Part shown: one piece after another, positions 30,959 to 39,211 of the stretch | How the letters are laid out: every line of letters starts with the position of its first letter | Numbering within the stretch: the stretch's first letter is position 1 | Assembly: GCA_900547195.1 (NCBI GenBank) | Contig: URFQ01000010.1 | Coordinates: forward strand, 1-46,358 | Source of the DNA: an uncultured Butyricicoccus sp. | GTDB lineage: Bacteria; Bacillota; Clostridia; Oscillospirales; Butyricicoccaceae | Direction of reading: 5' to 3' | DNA: 46,358 nucleotides | Made by a program: the position numbers and the translations under genes | Notes under the pieces: generated by a model | Seen by the model: the letters and a program-made list of their open reading frames with translations, nothing else | Told to the model about the DNA's origin: nothing | Databases searched by the model: none

Positions 30959-31969
30959 ATGTATAAGGCAGTAAAGATCACCCGCGGTTCGGGCGGCTGG
31001 GGCGGACCTCTGGTCGTCAAGGCGGATTCCAAGCGCAACAAGATCCTGAGCGTAACCGGCGGCGGCATCCATCCGGTTGCTGCAAAGCTCGCGGAAATGA
31101 CAGGCGGCGTGGCCGTAGACGGCTTCAAGGGCGGCGCGCCGGACGAAGAAATCCTGGTCGCGGTTGTCGACTGCGGCGGCACCGCACGCTGCGGCGTCTA
31201 TCCGAAGAAAAAGATCTTCACCGTCAACCTGATGCCGGTCGGCAAGGCCGGCCCGCTGGCGCAGTTTATCACCGAGGATATCTATGTATCCGACGTCACG
31301 GAAGCAAACATTTCGTTTGCAGGCAAAAACGAAGCCGCCGCTCCGGCTCCGGCCACATCCGCAGCGCCGTCCAAGGACAACGCACCGAAGAGCAAGGATC
31401 AGGCCAAGGCCGAAATCGCAGCCATGCGTGAGCAGAAGGAGCCGGGCATCATCACCAAGATCGGCATCGGCGTCGGCAAGGTGGTCGGGAAGTTCTTCCA
31501 GGCAGGCCGCGAGTCCATCGATATGGTCATCCGCAACATTCTGCCGTTCATGGCGTTCACCGCAACCATCCTTGGCATCATCAGCGCCTCGGGCCTTGGC
31601 GATGTCATCGCAAATACCATCGCCCCGTTGTGCTCCACACTGCCCGGTATGCTAGTGATTTCCATCGTGTGTGCGCTGCCCTTCCTGTCCCCGGTTCTGG
31701 GCCCCGGCGCGGTCATCGCGCAGGTCGTCGGTACGCTGCTCGGCGCACAGATCGGTCTGGGCAATATCCCGGCACAGTATGCCCTGCCCGCGCTGTTCGC
31801 AATCAATGCGCAGGTTGGCGGCGACTTTGTTCCGGTCGGCCTGTCTCTCGGCGAGGCGGAAGCGGACACCATTGAGCTGGGCGTTCCGGCTGTCCTCTAT
31901 TCCCGCATCGTCACCGGCCCGCTTGCTGTTCTCATTGCGTTCGCACTGAGCATCGGTCTGTATGCTTAA
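30959..31969 (+). CDS. srlE: PTS glucitol/sorbitol-family transporter subunit IIB(C)
   Basis: This 336-residue protein combines an N-terminal IIB domain and a C-terminal IIC half. The IIB part (residues 1-120) starts YKAVKITRGSGGWGGPLVVK and carries the phospho-accepting cysteine in VVDCGGTARCGVYPKKK (Cys72). An Ala/Pro/Lys-rich linker follows at about 125-160, and then several membrane helices with ALPFLSPVLGPGAVIAQVVG and FVPVGLSLGEAEADTIELG. It accepts phosphate from IIA and transfers it to the incoming polyol. It starts 13 bases after srlA with AAGGAGG upstream. Full length is comparable with E. coli SrlE. Confidence 0.94.
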   Translation: MYKAVKITRGSGGWGGPLVVKADSKRNKILSVTGGGIHPVAAKLAEMTGGVAVDGFKGGAPDEEILVAVVDCGGTARCGVYPKKKIFTVNLMPVGKAGPLAQFITEDIYVSDVTEANISFAGKNEAAAPAPATSAAPSKDNAPKSKDQAKAEIAAMREQKEPGIITKIGIGVGKVVGKFFQAGRESIDMVIRNILPFMAFTATILGIISASGLGDVIANTIAPLCSTLPGMLVISIVCALPFLSPVLGPGAVIAQVVGTLLGAQIGLGNIPAQYALPALFAINAQVGGDFVPVGLSLGEAEADTIELGVPAVLYSRIVTGPLAVLIAFALSIGLYA

Positions 31970-31978
31970 ATGAAACAA

Positions 31979-31991
31979 CCGCCGCAGGCGG
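31979..31991 (+). promoter_or_regulatory. Short intercistronic hairpin between srlE and srlB
   Basis: CCGCC (31979-31983) and GGCGG (31987-31991) flank a three-base loop in the short srlE-srlB gap. No T tract follows. Confidence 0.3.
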
Positions 31992-32011
31992 CGACATAAG
32001 GAGGCTTTTCC

Positions 32012-32380
32012 ATGAAGTACTGTTCCACCATCACCGGCTGGGGGCCGGACGCCCTCGGGTTCCTCGAAGAGGAAGATTGCAATTTCCTGATCCTCTTTAA
32101 CGAGGACGCGCCGGAAGAACTCGCGGAGATCGCGGTGCTGCATACCAAGGCCGAGCTGGCTGCCGACCCTGCGCCCGGCGATACCTTGGTTTTATGCGGC
32201 CAGGTCTACGATGTGACCGCCGTAGGCGACGAAGCTCTGCATACTTTGCGGGAGCTTGGCCACTGCACGCTCTCTTTTAAGGGCGGAAGCGAACCCGAGC
32301 GCCCGGGCTGTATCATGCTGACGGGCGAACCTTTGACGGCCGCCGTCATCCAAAAGGGCGGCACAATTGAAATTTACTAA
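32012..32380 (+). CDS. srlB: PTS glucitol/sorbitol-family subunit IIA
   Basis: This 122-residue soluble beta-rich domain of the EIIA-glucitol family takes phosphate from HPr and passes it to Cys72 of the IIB domain. The active-site histidine is His44 in AEIAVLHTKAELAADPAPGD. It also shows LVLCGQVYDVTAVGDEA and the LGHCTLSFKGG strand, both typical. AAGGAGGC precedes ATG. The product would interact with the dedicated HPr at the end of the operon. Confidence 0.92.
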   Translation: MKYCSTITGWGPDALGFLEEEDCNFLILFNEDAPEELAEIAVLHTKAELAADPAPGDTLVLCGQVYDVTAVGDEALHTLRELGHCTLSFKGGSEPERPGCIMLTGEPLTAAVIQKGGTIEIY

Positions 32381-32417
32381 CACCATTCACCCCATTTCAT
32401 TTACTGCACCGGCATGG

Positions 32418-32449
32418 CGGGCAGCGGTTCGTGAAAGGGCCGCTGCCCG
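32418..32449 (+). terminator. Intercistronic hairpin with short T run after srlB
   Basis: CGGGCAGCGG (32418-32427) and CCGCTGCCCG (32440-32449) form a perfect stem followed by TTTTAT, 38 bases after srlB. It may be a partial terminator separating transporter from enzyme expression, since the operon continues 70 bases later. Confidence 0.6.
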
Positions 32450-32520
32450 TTTTATGCCGGAATCTCAGAATATTTTAACATATTTACCGTTAATTTTCAA
32501 CCCCAAGGAGGCTGTACACG

Positions 32521-33813
32521 ATGTTAAACATGAACGAAAAGCTCCTGAAGCGTCAGGAAGAGGGCAAAATCATTCGCACCGGCATTGTCGGCGCAGGGCA
32601 GATGGGCCGCGGTATGGTCACCCAGATGGTGCTCATGAACGGCATCACCCCGGCGATCGTTTCGGACATCAACGTGGAGAATGCGATTCATGCATTCAAG
32701 TACGCGGGCGTTGCAGACGACGATATCGCGGTTGCACACACCATCGAGGAAGCAAACCGCTTCATGGAAGCAGGCAAATATGTTGCCTGTGAAGATGCAA
32801 ACTTCATCTCTCAGGCGAACCTGGTCGAGTGTGCGATCGACGCGACCGGCGTGCCCGATGTCGGCGCACGTGTTGCAACCGAGTCCATTCAGAACGGCAA
32901 GCATGTCGTTATGCTGAACGTCGAGACCGACGTTGTCATTGGGCCTTACCTGAAAAAGCTGGCGGAAGAGAACGGCGTGCTGTACACCGGTTCCGCAGGC
33001 GATGAGCCGGGCGCTGTTATGGAGCTGTATTGCTTTGCCAAGGCCATGGGCATGGATGTAAAGGTCATGGGCAAGGGCAAAAACAACCGCCTGGCACGCG
33101 ACTGCAATCCGGATACGGTTCTGGAAGAGGCAACCCGCCGTAAGATGAGCCCCAAGATGCTCTGCGCATTCAAGGACGGCACCAAGACCATGGTTGAGAT
33201 GACCGCGATGTCCAACGCGACCGGCCTGGTTCCGGATGTGATCGGCGGCCACGGCATTGCCTGCGATGTCAAGGGCCTGAACGATATGTACCGTCTGAAG
33301 GAAGACGGCGGCATTCTGAACAAGCACGGCGTTGTTGAGTTTGTCAACGGCATCGCACCCGGCGTATTCGTTACCGTATCCACCGACAACGAAGAGATCG
33401 CATATCAAATGCAGTACCACTCCATGGGCCCCGGCCCGCTGTGGACGCTGTACCGTCCGTACCATCTGTGCAACCTTGAGACCCCGCTGACCGTTGCCAA
33501 GTGCGTCATCGACGGCGAGACCACCATCGTTCCGAAAGCCGGGCTGGTTTCCGAGTGCATCACGGTTGCCAAGAAGGACCTCAAGGCGGGAGAGATCATC
33601 GACGGCATCGGCGGTTACACCACCTATGGCTCAATTGCGACCAAGGCAGAATCTGACGCCAAGGGTTATATCCCGTACGGCCTGGTCACCAAGGGCGCCA
33701 AAATGCTCAAGGACGCAAAGAAGGGCCAGCTGCTGACTCTCGACATGGTCGAGCTGGACACCAGCACGCTCATCTATCAGCTGCGTAAGATTCAGGACGG
33801 TATGACGTTCTAA
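32521..33813 (+). CDS. Homoserine-dehydrogenase-like oxidoreductase with C-terminal SAF domain
   Basis: This 430-residue cytosolic protein begins with a Rossmann domain (RTGIVGAGQMGRGM, GxGxxG at about residues 21-29). It continues with CAIDATGVPDVGARVATESI, HVVMLNVETDVVIGPYLKKL and YTGSAGDEPGAVMELYCFA, a block characteristic of COG4091-type predicted dehydrogenases. The C-terminal third is a SAF domain (VAKKDLKAGEIIDGIGGYTT). The reaction is not established for this family in general. Placement directly after a glucitol-family PTS, with no other polyol-phosphate dehydrogenase in the operon, suggests it oxidises or rearranges the imported phosphorylated compound. AAGGAGG precedes ATG. Confidence 0.85.
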   Translation: MLNMNEKLLKRQEEGKIIRTGIVGAGQMGRGMVTQMVLMNGITPAIVSDINVENAIHAFKYAGVADDDIAVAHTIEEANRFMEAGKYVACEDANFISQANLVECAIDATGVPDVGARVATESIQNGKHVVMLNVETDVVIGPYLKKLAEENGVLYTGSAGDEPGAVMELYCFAKAMGMDVKVMGKGKNNRLARDCNPDTVLEEATRRKMSPKMLCAFKDGTKTMVEMTAMSNATGLVPDVIGGHGIACDVKGLNDMYRLKEDGGILNKHGVVEFVNGIAPGVFVTVSTDNEEIAYQMQYHSMGPGPLWTLYRPYHLCNLETPLTVAKCVIDGETTIVPKAGLVSECITVAKKDLKAGEIIDGIGGYTTYGSIATKAESDAKGYIPYGLVTKGAKMLKDAKKGQLLTLDMVELDTSTLIYQLRKIQDGMTF

Positions 33814-33871
33814 GTCACGCAAACGACACTGAAACCGAAGTCTCTCACATCTCTCACAAACTTTCTATTGC

Positions 33872-33909
33872 GGGATCGCCGCTGGACGCAGTGCGTCTGC
33901 GGCGGTCCC
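33872..33909 (+). promoter_or_regulatory. Intercistronic hairpin before the HAD-cupin gene
   Basis: GGGATCGCCGC (33872-33882) pairs with GCGGCGGTCCC (33899-33909) with one mismatch, and an inner ACGCA/TGCGT extends the stem. No T tract follows. Confidence 0.4.
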
Positions 33910-33936
33910 ATCTCCCTTATCTATGGAGGAATGAGC

Positions 33937-35247
33937 ATGAAACAGCAGCCCGGTATCCGTATGGTCTTTGTCGATCTGGACGGCACGTTGCTGCAGGGCG
34001 TGGACACTGTCTCGGCGCGCACGGTGCGCGCCTTTGAGAAGGTGCGCGCAAAAGGCATCACGCCGGTCATTGCGACCGGACGGCTGGCCTATGAGGCCGA
34101 TTTTGCCAGCCGTGCCATTGGTGCGGATGGGTATCTGATCGCCATGAACGGCCTGGCCGTCTATGAGGATTACCGCACCGGGGCGATCTTGTACGAGGCC
34201 TATATGCCGCAAGACGCGGCGACCTATATTATCCGCTGCCTGCTGCGGCAGGATGTCTTTTTTCAGGCATATGCAGGAAATCGCGCCTACTGTCAGGCAG
34301 ACCGCGCCGGTCATATCCGCGACTGCGGCATGGATGCGGAACATGTGCGCTTTTTCTCCGGCACGCAGCAGGTTGTGCCCGATCTGGCCACATACCTCAC
34401 GGAAAAATCACTGCGCGTCAACAAGTTCTTTGTGAGTGTGGCTGAAATGTCCAAAATCCCGGCGCTGCGAGCCGTGCTCGATGGCATTCCGGGCGTCAAG
34501 ACCCTGTCGTCGGGGGAACACTATATTGAGATTGTACCCAAGGATGCCGATAAACAGCGCGCGGTGCGGGCCGTGCGTGATGCCTGCGGGCTGACCCGTG
34601 AACAGATTATGGTCATTGGCGACAGTGAAAACGATCTTGGTATGTTCGATGAGGCATCCATCTGTGTCGCCATGGGCAACGCATGCCCAGCCCTGAAGGC
34701 CAAGGCGGGCTGCATTGCGCCAACAAATTTTGAGGATGGCGTGGCCTGGGTGCTGGAAACGCTGCTGCTTGGCGGGCAGGAGCCGCGTTTCACCGGGCAC
34801 ATTGAGACCCTACGTGCGGAGGACATCGAGCAGGCGCTCAAGCATAACTCCCGGCAGTATCTTGCAGGCGATCTCAAACTGCCGCAGCAGCTCGCTTTTC
34901 TGCGCGACGAAGCGGTCGAGGCGGGCATCAGCAGCTATCCCTGCTACAAATGGGAGCAGCCGCATTATCACACGATTACGAACGAATACTGCTATATCCT
35001 ATCCGGGGAAACCAAATATATCGACCTGTCCGACGGCATGGAATACCATTTTGGGCCTGGCGATTTTTATATTTTGCGGCAGGATACGCCGTACATTCAG
35101 AAATGCAGACCCGGCTGCCGCCTGTTTTTTGTAAAAGCGCCGGGTGTAAACGATAAAGTGACAATAGCCATGAATGACCGGCTGCGCACATGGTGCGCAG
35201 ACTGGGACGCACCATGGATACCTGAAAAACAGGAGGAACCAAAATGA
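33937..35247 (+). CDS. Cof-type HAD phosphatase fused to a cupin domain
   Basis: This 436-residue protein has two parts. Residues 1-280 are a Cof-type HAD hydrolase: DLDGT nucleophile motif with Asp13 and Asp15, ATGRL, Lys in the third motif, and GDSENDLGMF (228-237) with an MGNACPALKAKAG helix. Residues about 315-420 form a cupin with His343, His345 and Glu350 (PHYHTITNEYCYILSG) and FGPGD (372-376). The ATG at 33937 was chosen because GGAGGA ends at 33930; an ATG at 33931 touches that site. The HAD part probably removes phosphate from a sugar or polyol intermediate, and the cupin may bind or isomerise the product. The gene end overlaps the HPr start as ATGA. Confidence 0.87.
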   Translation: MKQQPGIRMVFVDLDGTLLQGVDTVSARTVRAFEKVRAKGITPVIATGRLAYEADFASRAIGADGYLIAMNGLAVYEDYRTGAILYEAYMPQDAATYIIRCLLRQDVFFQAYAGNRAYCQADRAGHIRDCGMDAEHVRFFSGTQQVVPDLATYLTEKSLRVNKFFVSVAEMSKIPALRAVLDGIPGVKTLSSGEHYIEIVPKDADKQRAVRAVRDACGLTREQIMVIGDSENDLGMFDEASICVAMGNACPALKAKAGCIAPTNFEDGVAWVLETLLLGGQEPRFTGHIETLRAEDIEQALKHNSRQYLAGDLKLPQQLAFLRDEAVEAGISSYPCYKWEQPHYHTITNEYCYILSGETKYIDLSDGMEYHFGPGDFYILRQDTPYIQKCRPGCRLFFVKAPGVNDKVTIAMNDRLRTWCADWDAPWIPEKQEEPK

Positions 35248-35501
35248 AGCAGATCACCTTTACCGTAACCGATCCACAGGGTGTGCATGCCCGGCCTGCG
35301 GGCGTGCTCATAAAAAAAATCAAGGAATTCCAGTGTGCAGCCACGATCTCCAAGGACGATAAGACCGCTGATGCGCGTAAGATGTTTGCCGTTCTCGGTC
35401 TTGGTATCAAGTGCGGCGAGAGCATCACGCTGACCTTTGACGGTGCAGACGAGGAGCAGGCCGCCTCCGCGCTTGCGCAGACGCTGGCAGAGCATTTCTA
35501 A
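35244..35501 (+). CDS. HPr-family phosphocarrier lacking the regulatory Ser46
   Basis: This complete 85-residue HPr shuttles phosphate from enzyme I to IIA. The active-site loop GVHARPAG has His15 in the standard place. Around position 46 the usual AKSIMGVMSLG region reads ARKMFAVLGLG, so residue 46 is Lys and the serine phosphorylated by HPr kinase is missing. The protein should act in transport but not as a corepressor for CcpA. It is translationally coupled to the HAD-cupin gene and ends the operon. A chromosomal ptsH is expected elsewhere, so this is probably a dedicated copy for the SrlAEB transporter. Confidence 0.92.
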   Translation: MKQITFTVTDPQGVHARPAGVLIKKIKEFQCAATISKDDKTADARKMFAVLGLGIKCGESITLTFDGADEEQAASALAQTLAEHF

Positions 35502-35937
35502 GTAAGATTCCCTGTAAAAGGCAGGATGGAAGCTCGTCAATAGGGAACCATTTTCTTCTGAAATCCCGCACAAACACCCCTGCTCTTGAAAAACATACGC
35601 CAAACCCCAACAGGGCGGCAGCCGCGCAAGCCGGCTGCCGCCTTTTTGACGTCATAATGCCGGCGGGGCAGGATGCCAAGGGCAGCCATTTATCTCCTCC
35701 CGGCATCCGGAGCCCGCGGTATTGTTCTTCCTGGGGGAAAGACTTCTGGAACGATTATGCACGGCTGCCGTGGTAAAATCCCTGCGGCGGTCTGCTCTGA
35801 TATTCCCACTTAAGGAAAATAAAATTTTTAATTTGGGGTTTGATATCCATTGGCAGGTTTAGCAGGTGTTCCGGAGAATAGTACGCGCTTATTGAGGAAT
35901 CCTATTTTTAAATTTTATTTTTCCGAGGGGAAGACTT
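35502..35937. other. Intergenic region after the PTS operon
   Basis: Besides the operon terminator this stretch turns AT-rich toward the Rieske gene and contains no convincing ORF. A clear sigma-A promoter was not found; GAGGGGAAG serves as the ribosome binding site for the next gene. Confidence 0.5.
35614..35647 (+). terminator. Terminator of the PTS operon
   Basis: GGCGGCAGCCG (35614-35624) pairs with CGGCTGCCGCC (35632-35642), followed by TTTTT. Confidence 0.85.
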
Positions 35938-37236
35938 ATGAACTCGCTATGGGAACAGACGTCAAAGCATTCCGGCTTTGACCACTTAACACAAGATATA
36001 AAAACAGATATATTAATCATCGGCGGCGGTATCGCCGGAATTTTGTGCGCATATATGCTGCATCAGTCCGGTATGCCATATGTGCTGGCAGAGGCTGAAA
36101 CCGTATGCAGCGGTATTACGAAAAACACAACCGCCAAAATCACCTCGCAGCATGGGCTCATTTACGATAAACTGATTCGTGAGTTCGACGCGGAAAAGGC
36201 AAAACAGTACCTGGAGGCCAATGAAGCGGCGCTTGGAAAATACCGTGATTTGTGCCGGAACATTGACTGCGATTTTGAAGAAAAGGCTTCTTATGTCTAT
36301 TCCCTGGATGACCGGAAGAAAATAGAAAAAGAACTTCTGGCTCTGGAAAAGCTTGGGGGACATGCAGAATTTGCAAATGAGCTTGCGCTGCCTTTTTCCG
36401 TGGCAGGCGCGGTAAAATATGAAAACCAGGCGCAGTTTCATCCGCTGAAATTTGTATCCGCCATTTCAAAAGGGTTACACATTTACGAACATACGGCGGT
36501 ACGGGAGCTTGCCGGCACGACAGCGATGACCGATCACGGTACCATTACGGCAAAGAAGATAATTGTGGCTACGCATTTCCCGTTTTTGAACAAACATGGC
36601 AGCTATTTTCTCAAAATGTATCAGCACCGCTCTTATGTCCTAGCCCTTGAAAACGGCCCGGATGTGGGCGGCATGTATGTGGACGAGGCGCAAAAAGGAA
36701 TGTCCTTTCGAAATTATAAAAACCTGTTGCTGATCGGCGGCGGTGACCACCGCACAGGAAAAAAGGGCGGGAACTGGGACGAGCTTCGGGGCTTTGCACG
36801 GCAGTATTATCCGGATGCAACAGAAAAATATCACTGGGCGACGCAGGACTGCATGACGTTGGACAGCGTTCCGTATATTGGCGCTTACTCAGCAAGCACA
36901 GAGAATTTATACGTTGCCACTGGATTTCATAAATGGGGCATGACCTCCTCCATGGTTTCAGCAATGATCTTATGCGACATGGTTCAGGGAAAGGAAAATC
37001 CTTATGCCGGGGTATTCTCACCATCAAGAACAATACTCCGTCCGCAGCTGGCAGTCAATGCCTTTGAGGCCGTTGTCAATCTGTTCACCCCTACAGCCAA
37101 ACGCTGCCCCCACTTAGGCTGCGCGCTGAAATGGAACCCGCAGGAGCACACCTGGGACTGCCCCTGCCATGGCTCACGCTTTACAGAGGATGGTAAGCTG
37201 ATTGACAACCCGGCAACGGGGGATTTCAAAAAGTGA
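35938..37236 (+). CDS. FAD-dependent oxidoreductase with C-terminal Rieske [2Fe-2S] domain
   Basis: This 432-residue protein has an N-terminal DAO-type FAD domain (DILIIGGGIAGILCAYML) followed by TKNTTAKITSQHG, typical of this bacterial family. A GYxxT-like substrate region follows, and AYSASTENLYVATGFHKWGM closes the flavin fold. The C-terminal Rieske module has cluster ligands Cys390-x-His392 (CPHLGC) and Cys408-x-x-His411 (CPCHGS). It probably moves electrons between flavin and the cluster during oxidation of an unknown substrate. Base composition is lower in GC than the flanking operons. It is followed 11 bases later by the YyaL-like gene. Confidence 0.92.
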   Translation: MNSLWEQTSKHSGFDHLTQDIKTDILIIGGGIAGILCAYMLHQSGMPYVLAEAETVCSGITKNTTAKITSQHGLIYDKLIREFDAEKAKQYLEANEAALGKYRDLCRNIDCDFEEKASYVYSLDDRKKIEKELLALEKLGGHAEFANELALPFSVAGAVKYENQAQFHPLKFVSAISKGLHIYEHTAVRELAGTTAMTDHGTITAKKIIVATHFPFLNKHGSYFLKMYQHRSYVLALENGPDVGGMYVDEAQKGMSFRNYKNLLLIGGGDHRTGKKGGNWDELRGFARQYYPDATEKYHWATQDCMTLDSVPYIGAYSASTENLYVATGFHKWGMTSSMVSAMILCDMVQGKENPYAGVFSPSRTILRPQLAVNAFEAVVNLFTPTAKRCPHLGCALKWNPQEHTWDCPCHGSRFTEDGKLIDNPATGDFKK

Positions 37237-37246
37237 GGTGGAAAAA

Positions 37247-39211
37247 TTGAGCAATCATCTGAAAAACCAGACAAGTCCCTATCTTTTACAGCACGCGGAA
37301 AATCCCGTGGACTGGTATCCCTGGGGCGCGGAAGCCTTTTGCAAGGCAAGGGAGGAAGATAAACCAATCTTCCTCAGTATTGGCTACAGTACCTGCCACT
37401 GGTGCCATGTGATGGCGCATGAGAGCTTTGAGGATATGGAAATTGCTACAATTTTGAACAAGCACTTTGTATCCATCAAGGTTGATAAGGAAGAGCGTCC
37501 CGACATTGACAGCATTTATATGGCGGTCTGCCAAGCATTCACCGGGAGTGGCGGCTGGCCCACAAGCATTTTCATGACCGCCGGGCAAAAGCCCTTTTTT
37601 GCCGGAACCTATTTTCCCAAAACCGCTCGTTACCGGTCTGTCGGTTTCAAGGAACTTCTTCTGACCATTCACGAAAAATGGAGGGACGACCGCGCAGCAC
37701 TGCTTGAATCTGCGGAACAAATCACGGCGGCGTTAAATCACGAGCAGGTTTTCGCTTCCCAGGCAGATGAAACATTGCTGGGCAATGCCATAGAATTGTA
37801 CAAACAAAGCTATGATGAAACGTTCGGCGGATTCGGCAGCGCGCCGAAATTTCCCGCGCCACACAATTTATTGTTTTTAATGCAGCAATACGGCAAGCGC
37901 GGCGACCGCGAAGCCTTGGCCATGGTGGAAGTGACGCTGCGTCAAATGTACGCTGGCGGCCTGTTCGATCATATTGGTTACGGATTTTGCCGCTATTCCA
38001 CCGATCGCTTTTACCTGGTTCCACACTTTGAAAAAATGCTCTATGACAATGCCCTGTTGACGCTTTCTTACTGTAGGGCTTACGAAATTACAAATCAGCC
38101 GTTTTACAAAAACGTTGCCGAAAAAATTGCCTTTTATATCCTGACGGAAATGACATCCCCGGACGGTGGATTTTACAGCGCGCAGGATGCGGACAGCGAC
38201 GGCGAAGAAGGAAAATATTATGTGTTTACCCCGGATGAAATCATTCGGCTGCTGGGTGAAAAAGACGGCGCGGCTTTCAATACGCGCTTTGGAATCACCC
38301 CCGGCGGCAACTTTGAGAGCAAAAGCATTCCCAACCTTCTCCGCACGAAGGATTTGAACGAAGAACGGTTTGACAAATTTCTGCCCCAAATACGCGACTA
38401 TCGCCGGAGCCGCGCCCGTCTGCACACGGATGATAAAATCCTGACAGCGTGGAACTCGCTGATGATTGCGGCGTTCTGCGCGCTGTACAAAAGCAGCCGT
38501 ATTTCCAAATACCTTGCGGCGGCAAAAAAAGCACAGCAGTTCATTGAGGGCAAGCTGTGCGATCAGGACACGCTTTATGTCAGCTTTCGCCGCGGAAAGC
38601 GCGGCGAAAAAGGTTTTCTTGACGACTATGCAAGCTATATCTTTGCCTTGCTTTCCTTATATGACGTAACCTTTGACCGGTCATATCTTGACCGTGCGGA
38701 GCAGATTACAAAAAAGGTGATCCTTCATTATTACGACATAGAGCATGGAGGCTTTTACCTTTATGGAAAAGAAAATGAAACGCTGATTTTCCGTCCAAAG
38801 GAATGCTACGACGGAGCAATCCCCAGCGGTAATTCTTTGATGGCATATAATCTTGTGCGGCTGAATGCGCTCATTCCGAGCGAAAAAACGGAAGAAATTC
38901 TGAAAAAGCAGCTTGCGTATTTGTCAGGGGAAGCGGAAACATATCCTGCCGGGTATGCCATGTCTTTGATTGCACTTTCCGATTATCTGGAACCGCCAAT
39001 CAGAATTACCGTTGTCAGGAATGAAGATGATTTGCGCGAGCTTCCTTTTCTTGTCCCTTCCAATGGCGTCGTCCGGATACTTGAGGAAGCGACAGAGGAA
39101 TATAAACTGCTGGATGGACAAACCACTTTTTATGTATGCCGGAATCATCGTTGTCTGCCGCCCATGGATCAGCAAAAATTTATGGTAGGATTAAAACAGG
39201 AGAACGCTTAA
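37247..39211 (+). CDS. YyaL/spermatogenesis-associated-20-like protein (thioredoxin-like plus glycoside-hydrolase-like barrel)
   Basis: This 654-residue member of the DUF255/SSP411 family opens with SPYLLQHAENPVDWYPWG and has the CxxC of a thioredoxin-like domain in YSTCHWCHVM (Cys50, Cys53). An alpha/alpha-barrel follows, with GSAPKFPAPHNLLFLMQQYG, GLFDHIGYGFCRYSTD, HFEKMLYDNALL and SAQDADSDGEEG, all family hallmarks. The cellular role is not established. The TTG at 37247 was chosen because GAGGTGG lies five bases upstream and homologues begin at this point; the longer frame into the Rieske gene is unlikely. It shares the AT-richer composition of its upstream partner. Confidence 0.9.
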   Translation: MSNHLKNQTSPYLLQHAENPVDWYPWGAEAFCKAREEDKPIFLSIGYSTCHWCHVMAHESFEDMEIATILNKHFVSIKVDKEERPDIDSIYMAVCQAFTGSGGWPTSIFMTAGQKPFFAGTYFPKTARYRSVGFKELLLTIHEKWRDDRAALLESAEQITAALNHEQVFASQADETLLGNAIELYKQSYDETFGGFGSAPKFPAPHNLLFLMQQYGKRGDREALAMVEVTLRQMYAGGLFDHIGYGFCRYSTDRFYLVPHFEKMLYDNALLTLSYCRAYEITNQPFYKNVAEKIAFYILTEMTSPDGGFYSAQDADSDGEEGKYYVFTPDEIIRLLGEKDGAAFNTRFGITPGGNFESKSIPNLLRTKDLNEERFDKFLPQIRDYRRSRARLHTDDKILTAWNSLMIAAFCALYKSSRISKYLAAAKKAQQFIEGKLCDQDTLYVSFRRGKRGEKGFLDDYASYIFALLSLYDVTFDRSYLDRAEQITKKVILHYYDIEHGGFYLYGKENETLIFRPKECYDGAIPSGNSLMAYNLVRLNALIPSEKTEEILKKQLAYLSGEAETYPAGYAMSLIALSDYLEPPIRITVVRNEDDLRELPFLVPSNGVVRILEEATEEYKLLDGQTTFYVCRNHRCLPPMDQQKFMVGLKQENA

